Program-made: the position numbers and the translations under genes
Shown: piece after piece, positions 33,753 through 43,271 of the stretch
Layout of the letters: every line of letters starts with the position of its first letter
Position numbering within the stretch: position 1 is the stretch's first letter
Assembly: GCA_963422675.2 (NCBI GenBank)
Contig: CAXVYS010000019.1
Coordinates: 1 to 64,000, forward strand
Length of the DNA: 64,000 bases
Source: UBA4416 sp963422675
GTDB taxonomy: Bacteria; Bacteroidota; Bacteroidia; B-17B0; Aurantibacillaceae
Direction of reading: 5' to 3'
Notes under the pieces: generated by a model
What the model was told of the DNA's origin: nothing
The model's input: the letters and a program-made list of their open reading frames with translations, nothing else
The model's database searches: none

Positions 33753-36638
33753 TTATTTGACTTTACTGCCGTTAATATCTAATTCAACAATTTCGTAGCC
33801 TAATTTTGAAAGCTTATCATAGTTTGACGCTTTATCTCCTACTACTAAAATGATCATTTTTTCATAAGGTAAATTGGTTTTAGCCAACTCATCAATTTCA
33901 GGTTTAGCAATGTTTTTAAGAATCTCACCTTGTTTGGCTACAAATGATTTGTCTAAATCGAAATCAACAATACGTTTTACAAAATATAATTTCTGGAAAG
34001 GTGATTCGTATTTCAAAGCATCTGCCTGTGCCATTGCATTTTTAGTGAATTCAAGTTCTTCACTTGTAATTCCTCCGTTATTGTATTTTTTTAATTCAGC
34101 CATAATATCAACCACAGAGCTGTCGGTTGAATTAGCTCTTACACCTGCGTTAATCGTATAAGGACCTGCAAATTTTCCACCGTAAAATCCACCTCTTGCA
34201 CCATAAGTATAACCTTTTACTTCACGTAATAAATAATTTACACGGCTGTTAAATGCTCCCGCAAATGAATAATTCATAATGGTTGATTTGAAAAATTCAG
34301 CGGTTGCATCATAAGCCAAGGATAAATTCCCGACACGTATCTCCGATTGAGGAGCACCTTTTTTATCTACAAAATAAATACGCGTTTTGTCGATTTCGGG
34401 TAACCTGTATTTTGCCAATGGCATTGTACCGGTTGATTGTAGCTTAGTTAAGAAATTTAATTTTTTCAAAGCAGATGCCTGATCAATATCACCACTGATC
34501 GCTAATACAGAGTTAAAAGCCGAGAAATTTTTGTAATAAGCTTTTACATCATCTAAGGTAATGGAACTAACGGTTTCCGTATTACCGTTACTTGGTAATG
34601 CTAAAGTAGTGCCTTCACCATATAATAATTTACCATATACATTATTGGCAATAGCAGTAGCCTGTGTTAATTGATTGGTAATCCCATCCAACTGTTCTTT
34701 TTTTACCAGGTCAAAATCTTCCTGATCAAACTTTGGCATGAACATCATTTCCTGCGCAATTTTTAAAGTAGAATCTAAATTTTGTTTTAAGCAGGAAATG
34801 TTTACACTTATTTCATTATCGCTTGCCGAAAAATAAACGCTGCTTCCCAATCGCTCTAATTTATTGGAGATTTCTTCTGCACTGTTTTTTTCTGTGGACT
34901 CCTGTAATAAAGAAGACAGTAATACTGCTAAACCGGCTTTATTGCCCGGTTCGTAACGGTGGCCAATTGGCATGCTGAATAAAATATTTACTTTTGGAAT
35001 ATCATTGGAATTGATGCCAATAATTTTCACACCATTACTGAAATTAGAAGTCCAGTAATTTGGTAACGGTACTAATTTAGCAGGCGTTGAAGCCGGCATT
35101 TTACTTCTGTTGAAATTATCTTTGGGCTCAGTGTAAGACAGATTTTTATATTCTGCACTTTCCGCTTCAATAGTCCGTTCGTACATTTTCCATGTGTCTG
35201 ATTTTGCGATCAGCTCTGATTTACCTTTAGGAACGCAGCTTAATATAACTGCAAATTTACCTTTAACGTAGGTGTTGTATACACGCATTACGTCTTCTTT
35301 GGTTACTTTTAATGTATTGGCTATTTCATTTTTTAAATAATTAGGATTGTTCGCATAGGTTTGGTAAGCAGCTAATTGCTTTCCTTTTCCCTGAACGGTT
35401 GAAAGAGCATCGTATAAATTACTTTGGTAAGATGCTTTGTACTTTTTAAGATCGTCATTGGTAGCGCCGGTTTTTTCCCAATCGGTTAAGGTTTGATTTA
35501 ACAGGGCTTCAATATCCGCTAATTTTGTACCGGAATTAGCTCTGATCATAATTTCGAACTGTCCTGCCAGCTCACGTGTGGAATTGTATGCGTTTGCAGA
35601 CACAGCTTTTTGTGACTTGATAAATGCAGTATACAAGGGAGAGCTTTTAGATGAAGATAAAATTTCACCTAACACATCTAATGCTGCCTCATCTTTATCC
35701 ATGGATGGAACCGTAGCATAGGTTACTTTAAACAAAGGAAAGCGAACGTTATCTTCGTAAGAGATGTATCTGTTTTCGGTTAATGCTGCAGCTTGTTTAG
35801 CCATGTTTTTCACTTCAGGGCCACGTGGAATAGAACCAAAATATTTTTCGGCCAGTTTTACAACCTCTGCGGTATTTACATCTCCTGCTACAGTTAATAC
35901 TGCATTATTAGGGCCATACCAACGCATATAAAAACGTTTCAGATCGTTTACGTCAACACGGTTCAAATCTTCAATGTAGCCAATGGTGGTCCATGAATAA
36001 GGATGCCCTTTCGGAAACAATGCTTCCCCGGTTTTTTCACTTACTAAACCATAGGGACGGTTATCATAATTTTGTCCACGCTCATTTTTTACAGTAGCAC
36101 GCTGAACTTCAAATTTCTTTTGAGTAACAGAATCCAATAAAAAGCCCATTCGGTCAGACTCTAACCAAAGCATTTTTTCTAACTGGTTAGAAGGAACAGT
36201 TTCAAAATAATTTGTTCTGTCGGAGTTTGTTGAACCATTTAATGTTCCGCCGGCTTCTGTAATAATTTTAAAATGTTGTTCATCCGCTACATTTTTAGAA
36301 CCCTGAAACATCATATGTTCAAAAAAATGTGCAAACCCCGAACGCCCCTGTTGTTCACGATTAGAACCAACATGGTAAGTAATATCCACATAGGCAATAG
36401 GATCGGAATGATCTTCGTGAACCACAATGGTTAAACCGTTAGATAATACATATTTTTTATAGGGAATTACCATTTCGTTCCCAATTTTTGCAACGGTTTC
36501 CAATAACTTTGGAGCGGCTTTTGCAGATACTGTACCTGTTTTTGCCGAAGGGTTTTTTTGAACGGTTGTTTGCTTCACTTGCGCTGTGGCCGTTAAAGTG
36601 GCTACTGTGATGAAGGATAATAGAAATTTTGTAGTCAT
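33753..36638 (-). CDS. M16 (pitrilysin/insulinase) family zinc peptidase, two-domain
   Basis: Exported zinc protease of 961 residues. It has a signal peptide (to about 19, TATAQ). The N-terminal M16 half carries the inverted zinc motif HFFEH (His104, Glu107, His108) in SGFAHFFEHMMFQGS, with the distal Glu in VKNERGQNYDNRPYG. The second half (about residues 520-950) is a degenerate M16 domain without HxxEH but with the typical YTYGARGGFYGG segment, as expected for the active/inactive pair that forms a peptide-enclosing chamber. It probably degrades peptides in the periplasm or outside. Confidence 0.93.
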   Translation of the reverse strand: MTTKFLLSFITVATLTATAQVKQTTVQKNPSAKTGTVSAKAAPKLLETVAKIGNEMVIPYKKYVLSNGLTIVVHEDHSDPIAYVDITYHVGSNREQQGRSGFAHFFEHMMFQGSKNVADEQHFKIITEAGGTLNGSTNSDRTNYFETVPSNQLEKMLWLESDRMGFLLDSVTQKKFEVQRATVKNERGQNYDNRPYGLVSEKTGEALFPKGHPYSWTTIGYIEDLNRVDVNDLKRFYMRWYGPNNAVLTVAGDVNTAEVVKLAEKYFGSIPRGPEVKNMAKQAAALTENRYISYEDNVRFPLFKVTYATVPSMDKDEAALDVLGEILSSSKSSPLYTAFIKSQKAVSANAYNSTRELAGQFEIMIRANSGTKLADIEALLNQTLTDWEKTGATNDDLKKYKASYQSNLYDALSTVQGKGKQLAAYQTYANNPNYLKNEIANTLKVTKEDVMRVYNTYVKGKFAVILSCVPKGKSELIAKSDTWKMYERTIEAESAEYKNLSYTEPKDNFNRSKMPASTPAKLVPLPNYWTSNFSNGVKIIGINSNDIPKVNILFSMPIGHRYEPGNKAGLAVLLSSLLQESTEKNSAEEISNKLERLGSSVYFSASDNEISVNISCLKQNLDSTLKIAQEMMFMPKFDQEDFDLVKKEQLDGITNQLTQATAIANNVYGKLLYGEGTTLALPSNGNTETVSSITLDDVKAYYKNFSAFNSVLAISGDIDQASALKKLNFLTKLQSTGTMPLAKYRLPEIDKTRIYFVDKKGAPQSEIRVGNLSLAYDATAEFFKSTIMNYSFAGAFNSRVNYLLREVKGYTYGARGGFYGGKFAGPYTINAGVRANSTDSSVVDIMAELKKYNNGGITSEELEFTKNAMAQADALKYESPFQKLYFVKRIVDFDLDKSFVAKQGEILKNIAKPEIDELAKTNLPYEKMIILVVGDKASNYDKLSKLGYEIVELDINGSKVK

Positions 36639-36681
36639 GTTTTAGGTTTAAATGTTATTATAAAATTTAGTCGCTTTGTGG

Positions 36682-37032
36682 TTATTCATCCAGAAACCCG
36701 GTACGTTTAAAATAATCGATCAGGGCATCATTCATTAATTTATTTTGTTGTTTTGGATCTAAATGCGGAAGATTTTCTTTTAGTTCCCAGTGTGGCCAGT
36801 CATCATCATCACGGCCTTTGTACTCATAAAATCCATAAGGTTGTAAAACAGTACAAACACCTATATGCATCACTTCGAGCTTTTCATCTTTTTTATATGT
36901 TTTATAGGGCTTATCCAATTCCTGTAATCCTATCATAAATAAAATGGCATCGTGATCCATTTCCGAACCAAAACGCTCCTTTAATTTATTCTGTAATTTT
37001 TGCCACTCAGATACTATCGTAGTCATCATCAT
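36682..37032 (-). CDS. Conserved small hypothetical protein overlapping engB
   Basis: Soluble protein of 116 residues; function not known. It is acidic and aromatic, with GVCTVLQPYGFYEYKGRDDD and the repeated DDDDWPHWEL element, followed by a C-terminal helix (NKLMNDALIDYFKRTGF). The start (MMMTTIV) overlaps the end of engB by 26 bases, so it is probably translated from the same mRNA. Any of the first three Met codons could be the start. Confidence 0.75.
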   Translation of the reverse strand: MMMTTIVSEWQKLQNKLKERFGSEMDHDAILFMIGLQELDKPYKTYKKDEKLEVMHIGVCTVLQPYGFYEYKGRDDDDWPHWELKENLPHLDPKQQNKLMNDALIDYFKRTGFLDE

Positions 37033-37663
37033 CTTCTTCTGTTTGTTTTACTCCTTTTGGTGGAGGAATAAAATATTGTAAATTTTCTTCAATGTAAGTT
37101 AAGATCTCTTCTTTACCTTTTTTCTTCTCTGCACTGGTTTCAAACATCACTGGCAATTCACCCCAATAATCCATTAAACGCTTTTTATACTTCGCATAAT
37201 TACTGGCCCATTGGTTTTTACCAAGCTTATCTGTTTTGGTAAATGCCAAACAAAATGGAATTTCATGCTGAGTGCACCAGTCCATAAATTCACCATCAAT
37301 GGGTTGAAGCTCTAAGCGGCTGTCAATTAAAATGATCACGCAAATTAAATTCTTACGCTTGGTGATATAATTACTGATAAGAGCTTCAAATTTATCTAAA
37401 TTGGTTTTACTTGTTTTTGCATATCCGTAACCTGGTAAATCAACCAGATACCATTTATCATTTATGATAAAGTGATTGATTAACTGTGTTTTACCGGGTT
37501 TCGAAGAAGTTTTAGCAAGATCTTTCTGATTGCAAAGCATATTGATAAGCGAAGACTTACCTACATTACTTCTGCCAATAAAAGCAAACTCGGGCTTATC
37601 GGGTGTTGGACAGCCTTTATTATCCGAACTGCTTTTTAAAAATTTTGCTGTTGTAATAGTCAT
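37007..37663 (-). CDS. engB: Ribosome biogenesis GTPase EngB (YihA/YsxC)
   Basis: TRAFAC-class GTPase needed for 50S subunit assembly; 218 residues. G1 is GRSNVGKSS, the switch-I region SSKPGKTQLINHF, G3 VDLPGYGYAK, G4 FTKTDK and G5 ETSAEKKKG. The C-terminus has an acidic tail (EEDDDDYDS) beyond the usual fold, which is also where the next gene overlaps. Confidence 0.96.
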   Translation of the reverse strand: MTITTAKFLKSSSDNKGCPTPDKPEFAFIGRSNVGKSSLINMLCNQKDLAKTSSKPGKTQLINHFIINDKWYLVDLPGYGYAKTSKTNLDKFEALISNYITKRKNLICVIILIDSRLELQPIDGEFMDWCTQHEIPFCLAFTKTDKLGKNQWASNYAKYKKRLMDYWGELPVMFETSAEKKKGKEEILTYIEENLQYFIPPPKGVKQTEEDDDDYDSI

Positions 37664-37769
37664 GAGTTGTTGTTTTGATGATACAAGACTTTTTCGTTTA
37701 AGTGAATCAGAACTTGTTATTTAGTTCTTAAAACCTTTTCTATCCGGTCGCTGTATGATCTCTTTGTCG

Positions 37770-38714
37770 TTATTGTTTTCTACCTTTTAACTCTTTGTTA
37801 TAAGTTTCAATGTGTCTGTCTGATTTACTTTTGTAGATGTCAGCTATTGTAACCAATATACCTGTTTCTTCCACACCTCCAAAGGTAGGATTAATTGCGG
37901 TACCAAACGACTTCATTGTGATGGATAAATTACTATAAGCATTTACCATAGGAGGAATGTTCTCCCCTAGTGCTCTTACGTGTTTATTTAAAATAGCGTG
38001 TCCTTCTTTATAGGTTTTACCCTCCAGTTCTTTTAAAAATTCGGAAACATCTGTTTTTAGCTCAACACTGTGAATGGGCGTTACCAGCTTTTGTGGATCC
38101 GGAAAATAAAAATGAAGGAAAGATAAAATGTAATCCCTGGCTTCAATGTTAAAGTCAGTATACATGGTTACTTTTCCATAATAGTATTTCATCTCAGGAT
38201 TGTCAACAACAATAGCTCCGAGGCCGTCCCATAAATTATCCAGGCTGAATAATCCTTTTCTGAATTGCTCGGACGGCTGGTACTGCGGTTGAATAAAAGA
38301 TCTTCCCAGCTCAATGGTATAGGGTAGGTAGGTTTTATAGAATTCAGGAGAAAAATCAAAGAGTTCGGTAGTTGCTAAGAGTACTTTACCATTTTCATAT
38401 TCGGCGTCTTTACACAAAATGTAACGGTAAGCACCCACAATTTCCTGTTCTATGGGATCCCATACCAATAGCTGTTTATAAGGGTGTTCTCCAAGGTCAA
38501 ACTCATCAATGTCAATAGACTTTCCGGTTCCGCCGCCGGCATGTCTAAAAGTAACTTCCCTCAAACGCCCAATTTCTTTCATGGTATTAGGTGAATCATG
38601 ATGGGTAATAATGTAAATTTCATTATCACCATTATTGGTTTTACGAACGTAGGTGTGGTTGTTTAATTCGCTTAAAAGCAGTTCACGCGGTATTTTAGAG
38701 ATAATATCTTCCAT
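37770..38714 (-). CDS. OlsB/GlsB-like N-acyltransferase (GNAT fold)
   Basis: Protein of 314 residues with the hemolysin/ornithine-acyltransferase pattern of the GNAT fold: IGRLREVTFRHAGGGTGKS, DEFDLGEHPYKQLLVWDP, EIVGAYRYIL, and ELGRSFIQPQYQPSEQF with the downstream GLGAIVVDNPEMKYYYGKVT. In Bacteroides a related enzyme (GlsB) N-acylates glycine in glycine-lipid synthesis; OlsB N-acylates ornithine. The amino-acid acceptor cannot be read. No second O-acyltransferase is adjacent, but a candidate lies at 51276-52454. Confidence 0.8.
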   Translation of the reverse strand: MEDIISKIPRELLLSELNNHTYVRKTNNGDNEIYIITHHDSPNTMKEIGRLREVTFRHAGGGTGKSIDIDEFDLGEHPYKQLLVWDPIEQEIVGAYRYILCKDAEYENGKVLLATTELFDFSPEFYKTYLPYTIELGRSFIQPQYQPSEQFRKGLFSLDNLWDGLGAIVVDNPEMKYYYGKVTMYTDFNIEARDYILSFLHFYFPDPQKLVTPIHSVELKTDVSEFLKELEGKTYKEGHAILNKHVRALGENIPPMVNAYSNLSITMKSFGTAINPTFGGVEETGILVTIADIYKSKSDRHIETYNKELKGRKQ

Positions 38715-38863
38715 AACTTTATAGGCTACAAGATAATATAAAAATAAGAATTATGGGGTCCGAATAACCCTTTTTGTATCATAAAAGATATTAACGTTTT
38801 GTTATTTAAAATAAGGTAATTTTTAGTTCATATAGCCCAATTGTAATAGGTACTTTTAACCGC

Positions 38864-40357
38864 ATGTCGCCTATACTCATCATCTTATGTATCTGCCTTT
38901 ATTTTGGTGGATTGTTATTAATAGCCTATATCACCTCAAGAAACTCTACAGCAGATACGTATTTTTTAGGAAATAAAGCATCTCCCTGGTATGCCGTTGC
39001 TTTTGGTATGATAGGCGATTCCTTAAGTGGAGTAACTTATATTTCTGTTCCCGGTAAAATAGGTGCCTCACATTTCTCCTATTTACAGTTAGTAATGGGG
39101 TATTTTATCGGTTATTTTATTATTTCGAACGTATTGTTGCCTATCTATTACAAAATGAATCTCATTTCCATTTATACCTATCTGGAAACCCGATTTGGAA
39201 AGCACACGCAAAAAACAGGAGCTTTCTTTTTTATTTTGTCACGTATTTTAGGGGCTTCCGGACGTTTATTTTTAGCTACAGGAGTTATCCAGTTTTTTGT
39301 ATTCGATAGGATCACAGCTTTTCATGTGCCGTTTTGGCTCAGTGTTTCTATTATTCTGGCATTGATGTTATTGTATACGTATAAAGGAGGAATAAAAACA
39401 CTGGTGTGGACAGATACATTTCAATCTCTGTTTTTAGTGTTGGGAGTAGTCATTTCCATTATTGTGATCATCAATAAAATGGATATTGGTTTTGGAAAAG
39501 CCATCTCAAATATTGTTACATCCGATTATTCGAACACTTTTTTCTGGGACTGGAAAAAATCAAATTTCTTTTTTAAGGAATTTATTGGTGGCATTTTTAT
39601 AGCTGTTGCTATGACGGGGCTTGACCAAAATATGATGCAAAAAAACCTGAGCTGCAAATCGCTTAAAGATGCGCAGAAAAATATTTTTTGGTTTAGTATT
39701 GTAATGGTTATTGTAACGGTTTTCTTTTTAGCCCTGGGAGCCTTATTATACCAGTATTATGATACAAGCGGTATTCCATTGCCAACAAATCCGGAAACAG
39801 GAAAAGTAATTACCGATAAAGTGTTTCCTAACCTGGCATTAAATCATTTAGGGATATTTGCAGGACTGGTGTTTATTATAGGATTAACGGCGGCAACTTT
39901 TAGTAGTGCTGATAGCGTGCTTACAACTCTCACTACTTCCACTTATGTGGATATGCTGGAATACGACAGAAATACACAATTAACCGAAAAGCAAAAATCG
40001 CAACGCAGAACATATATCCATTTTGGTTTCGCTGTAGTAATGTGGTTGGTAATTATTGTGTTTGATGTGGTGAACCAACGGGCCATTATTGATACCATTT
40101 TAATGATAGCGGGTTATACGTATGGCCCTTTACTGGCCTTGTTTACATTAGGCTTGTTTACAAAAATAAACTTAAAAGATACCTATGTTCCGGTAGTATG
40201 TGTGTTAGCACCTGTTGTAACTTATCTATTGGCAAATTATGCAGTTAAGCCATTTTGCTGTTACGAAATAGGAAATGAACTTATTGTAATTAATGCTTTG
40301 ATTACAGCAGGAGGACTGGTGCTTGTGAGGAAAAGAGAGGTTGCGATTGCACAGTAG
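38864..40357 (+). CDS. Sodium:solute symporter (SSS family)
   Basis: Inner-membrane transporter of 497 residues with about 13 hydrophobic helices, starting LIILCICLYFGGLLLIAYIT. SSS-family features are the STADTYFLGNKASPWYAVAFGMIGDSLSGV region, SRILGASGRLFLATG, TYKGGIKTLVWTD and the helix with TFSSADSVLTTLTTSTY. It carries a central hydrophilic loop after MTGLDQNMMQKNLSC. It is probably Na+-coupled uptake; the solute is unknown. It is divergent from the GNAT gene. Confidence 0.9.
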   Translation: MSPILIILCICLYFGGLLLIAYITSRNSTADTYFLGNKASPWYAVAFGMIGDSLSGVTYISVPGKIGASHFSYLQLVMGYFIGYFIISNVLLPIYYKMNLISIYTYLETRFGKHTQKTGAFFFILSRILGASGRLFLATGVIQFFVFDRITAFHVPFWLSVSIILALMLLYTYKGGIKTLVWTDTFQSLFLVLGVVISIIVIINKMDIGFGKAISNIVTSDYSNTFFWDWKKSNFFFKEFIGGIFIAVAMTGLDQNMMQKNLSCKSLKDAQKNIFWFSIVMVIVTVFFLALGALLYQYYDTSGIPLPTNPETGKVITDKVFPNLALNHLGIFAGLVFIIGLTAATFSSADSVLTTLTTSTYVDMLEYDRNTQLTEKQKSQRRTYIHFGFAVVMWLVIIVFDVVNQRAIIDTILMIAGYTYGPLLALFTLGLFTKINLKDTYVPVVCVLAPVVTYLLANYAVKPFCCYEIGNELIVINALITAGGLVLVRKREVAIAQ

Positions 40358-40432
40358 AATGACGATTTTTTATAACAGATAAACTTTCGTTTATATCCGA
40401 AAAAAATTATCTTTATCCCTTAATAATTGATT

Positions 40433-41278
40433 ATGCTCAACAGTTGGCTTCCTATAACACGTATAAAAATTTTTTTAGCTAAAATTTTATATAAAACAGT
40501 TACCATTTTTGTTGGTAAAGAAAAAAGAATCATCCAAAAAGATGGTGTTAACTATGAAGTAGATTTATCAGAAGGCATTGAACTCTCCTTATATTTGTTT
40601 GGTGATTTTCAAAAACATGTTACAAAAAATGCATTCCTTACCATTAAGGACGATTTTACAATCATCGATATAGGTGCAAATGTTGGACTTATGACTCTTC
40701 AGTTTGCAAAGCTTGTTCCCAATGGGAAAGTGTATTCTTTTGAACCCACTTTTTATGCTTTGGAAAGATTAAAGAAGAATTTAAGCTTAAACGAATCCAT
40801 TGCGAAAAATGTAACGGTTATTAATTCTTTTGTTTCCGAAAAATCAGATACTAAGCCTGATATCGTAGCATTTTCCAGCTGGAAAGTTAATGGTGAAAGA
40901 AGTACAAATGATCACCCTGTGCATTTAGGTACTCCCAAATCAACAGAAGGCGTTCCGGCTATTTCATTAGATGATTTTGTTGAAGTAAATGCAATTGATA
41001 AAATTGATTTTATTAAAATTGATACAGACGGTCATGAATATGAGGTATTTAAAGGTGCTAAAAAAGCAATAGCGAAGTACAGGCCGAAAATTATTTTTGA
41101 AATTGGGTTATATGTAATGGACGAAAAAAATATTTCTTTCGATTATTACCATCGTTATTTTAAAGACCTGAATTATAAATTGTTTGACACACAATCCGAC
41201 GCTGAAATTAATTTAGATAATTACAAAAAACACATTCCTCAAAAAGGGTCTACCGATTTAATTGCAGTACCCCAATAA
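40433..41278 (+). CDS. FkbM family methyltransferase
   Basis: SAM-dependent methyltransferase of 281 residues. SAM motif I is IIDIGANVGLMTLQFAKLVP, followed by GKVYSFEPTFYALERLKKNL and the FkbM-specific IDFIKIDTDGHEYEVFKGAKK and PKIIFEIGLY. FkbM enzymes often O-methylate sugars or polyketides. The neighbouring membrane glycosyltransferase makes a cell-surface glycan role possible. ATG 40433 is used (MLNSWLP); a TTG two codons upstream is less likely. Confidence 0.9.
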   Translation: MLNSWLPITRIKIFLAKILYKTVTIFVGKEKRIIQKDGVNYEVDLSEGIELSLYLFGDFQKHVTKNAFLTIKDDFTIIDIGANVGLMTLQFAKLVPNGKVYSFEPTFYALERLKKNLSLNESIAKNVTVINSFVSEKSDTKPDIVAFSSWKVNGERSTNDHPVHLGTPKSTEGVPAISLDDFVEVNAIDKIDFIKIDTDGHEYEVFKGAKKAIAKYRPKIIFEIGLYVMDEKNISFDYYHRYFKDLNYKLFDTQSDAEINLDNYKKHIPQKGSTDLIAVPQ

Positions 41279-41488
41279 ACACGATTTCCTTTTCTATTAT
41301 ACGTAAAAGCTCATCCAAAGCGTATAAACTTTGCTATACTACTATCTATTTAATGACACGGCAAATGGCCTGTTTTATAAGCCCGTTTTTTCAATGGAGA
41401 TCTGACGAATGGGTCAGGCGGAAGCAATTGATGTTGTTGATTCCAAACGATTGTAAAGGATATTGATAAAGGATTAATTTATCCTTTA
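41279..41488. other. Non-coding gap with no recognised gene
   Basis: The 210 bases between the convergent FkbM and glycosyltransferase genes. The right part (about 41395-41460) is less A/T-rich than the rest and could be a worn remnant, but I recognise no gene or RNA in it. The hairpin at 41462-41493 ends the segment. Confidence 0.4.
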
Positions 41489-41493
41489 TCAAT
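41462..41493. terminator. Perfect hairpin at the glycosyltransferase stop codon
   Basis: A 13-bp stem, ATTGATAAAGGAT (41462-41474) with ATCCTTTATCAAT (41481-41493), and a 6-base loop. It includes the TGA stop (41489-41491) of the minus-strand gene. The lack of a T tract makes it a weak intrinsic terminator; it may instead protect mRNA 3' ends. Confidence 0.55.
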
Positions 41494-43168
41494 AATTAAT
41501 TTTAAATAGATAAGCTTGTTCGCTTAAGCCTTCTGTATGAATTAATGTAAGCTTATCAGGATATTTATTTAAGATAGGATAAGCAATATTATGAATTGTA
41601 TTAATAAAATTACCAGTATTTTTTTGAGGATCTAAACGTAAGGAAGCAAGCATAATATGTGTAACATGGTTAGCTTTAAAATAAGCCAAAACACTATCAG
41701 GGTTTGATTGCTGGGTAAGGCTATCTTTTTTGATAACACTGTAAATAGGGAAAAACCTTTTGCCTTTGGCATAAATAAAACTCATAGGTGCCTTACGGCT
41801 TACAACAAGCGCACTTTCAGGTAAACTGTCTTTACACCATCTGCTACATTTTAAAAAATTTTGCCAATCGGGAGTATACCCTTCATAAATATTTCCGCTT
41901 AAATTCTTTTTGGCAATAGGAATATTTATGGAGGCACGTTTTACTGTAGATAATGTTATAGATAGGCAGATAATACCTACTACTGAAACGTATATTAACT
42001 GACCCATAGACGATTTTTTTACCGATGTATAAAATAAATTGTAAAGAATCAGAAACAATACCGGCATGTATATCAATACAAGTCGGGGCTGGTCCCAACG
42101 GGCTTGTAACACGATAAAAGAGGTTAACATGGTTCCTACTGAATAAACTGTAATAAATTTGAGAAAAGTGCTTTTTTGCCTTAAATACATAATGGAACCT
42201 ACTAAAATGGCAACCATTAATAAAAACGCCAAAAAACCATATACTTCTACTGAGTTTTCATCTCTGAAACCGATAATTTGAAAAAAACGTTTACTAAGGT
42301 ATAGGTTACTATTATCAAAAAATCTGCCTACAAACCCTGAAAAATCATCATTACCAAGGCTCTTATCATAAGGGTCTTTTAACAATAACATATTTCCCTG
42401 ATTGGAAAACTGATTAACAGATCCAAAGACAGACCTAACCGTTATTTCATAAATGAGCCTGAATACGCCGTAAGAAAGTGCTGCTAACCCAGCTCTTTTC
42501 CAGTCTTTTTGAAGAAGAAAAACAAATATGATAGAAGGAACAATAACAATTGCAATATTTTTAGAAATACTGATCAATAAACAAAGAAGACCTATTAAAA
42601 CCCAATATTTCAATTCATCTTTAATAGGCTTGTCTGTGGGCCTGTCAAAAAACTTAGCCATTACAAAAAACAATACAGATTGAAGGAATAAGTAAAACGC
42701 TTCCACAAAGGTCATGCTGGCAAAATACATCATTAAATAATTAATGGATATAAACAGCATTACCGGAATCAAAATGATAAAAGGAACCCTTTTATATAGC
42801 GTTTTCCAGAAAATGAATACAGAAAAGAAATATAACACAACATTGGTTAACTTAAACAATAGAATATTAAAGCCAAACACTTTATATACCACTGCTAAAA
42901 ACATGGGGTATAAAGGGGCATTAAACGTGAAATAGAAATTAGGGAAGTCATTTACATATTTCCAGGCAGCCTCAATATATCCCGAGTCGTCGTTAGCTTC
43001 GCTAAAACGAACGTTAAATAAAGCAAGAGAAAAAAACAAGGTTAAACTGAGGAAACCATAAAAAAGTTTTTTTCCGTTTTTCTCTGCCCATATCTCAAAT
43101 TTGTCAAACATAGTTGACGCGTTAACTGTATTTGAATTTGATTTTTTCTGTGTGCTTACTTTAGCCAT
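41489..43168 (-). CDS. Membrane glycosyltransferase (GT39/ArnT-like, GT-C)
   Basis: Polytopic protein of 559 residues. After a cytoplasmic N-terminus (about 35 residues) it has TM1 (FYGFLSLTLFFSLALFNV) and then the acidic motif SEANDDSGYIEAAWKYVNDF in the first extracytoplasmic loop, typical of GT-C enzymes using polyprenyl-phosphate sugars. There are about 10 further helices, and a C-terminal soluble domain (about 430-559) with KAPMSFIYAKGKRFFPIYS. It probably moves a sugar to a lipid or protein in the periplasm. The substrate is unknown. A -7 like element (TATTTTTG, 43196-43189) lies upstream. Confidence 0.8.
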   Translation of the reverse strand: MAKVSTQKKSNSNTVNASTMFDKFEIWAEKNGKKLFYGFLSLTLFFSLALFNVRFSEANDDSGYIEAAWKYVNDFPNFYFTFNAPLYPMFLAVVYKVFGFNILLFKLTNVVLYFFSVFIFWKTLYKRVPFIILIPVMLFISINYLMMYFASMTFVEAFYLFLQSVLFFVMAKFFDRPTDKPIKDELKYWVLIGLLCLLISISKNIAIVIVPSIIFVFLLQKDWKRAGLAALSYGVFRLIYEITVRSVFGSVNQFSNQGNMLLLKDPYDKSLGNDDFSGFVGRFFDNSNLYLSKRFFQIIGFRDENSVEVYGFLAFLLMVAILVGSIMYLRQKSTFLKFITVYSVGTMLTSFIVLQARWDQPRLVLIYMPVLFLILYNLFYTSVKKSSMGQLIYVSVVGIICLSITLSTVKRASINIPIAKKNLSGNIYEGYTPDWQNFLKCSRWCKDSLPESALVVSRKAPMSFIYAKGKRFFPIYSVIKKDSLTQQSNPDSVLAYFKANHVTHIMLASLRLDPQKNTGNFINTIHNIAYPILNKYPDKLTLIHTEGLSEQAYLFKINY

Positions 43169-43271
43169 AATGTGTTGCCCAATTCTACAAAAATAACAAA
43201 TTAATTAAGTTAGCCTGTTTTATTAAACTATGTTTTTTGTAAATTTAAAGCTTAATTAAAACAAAAAGAGT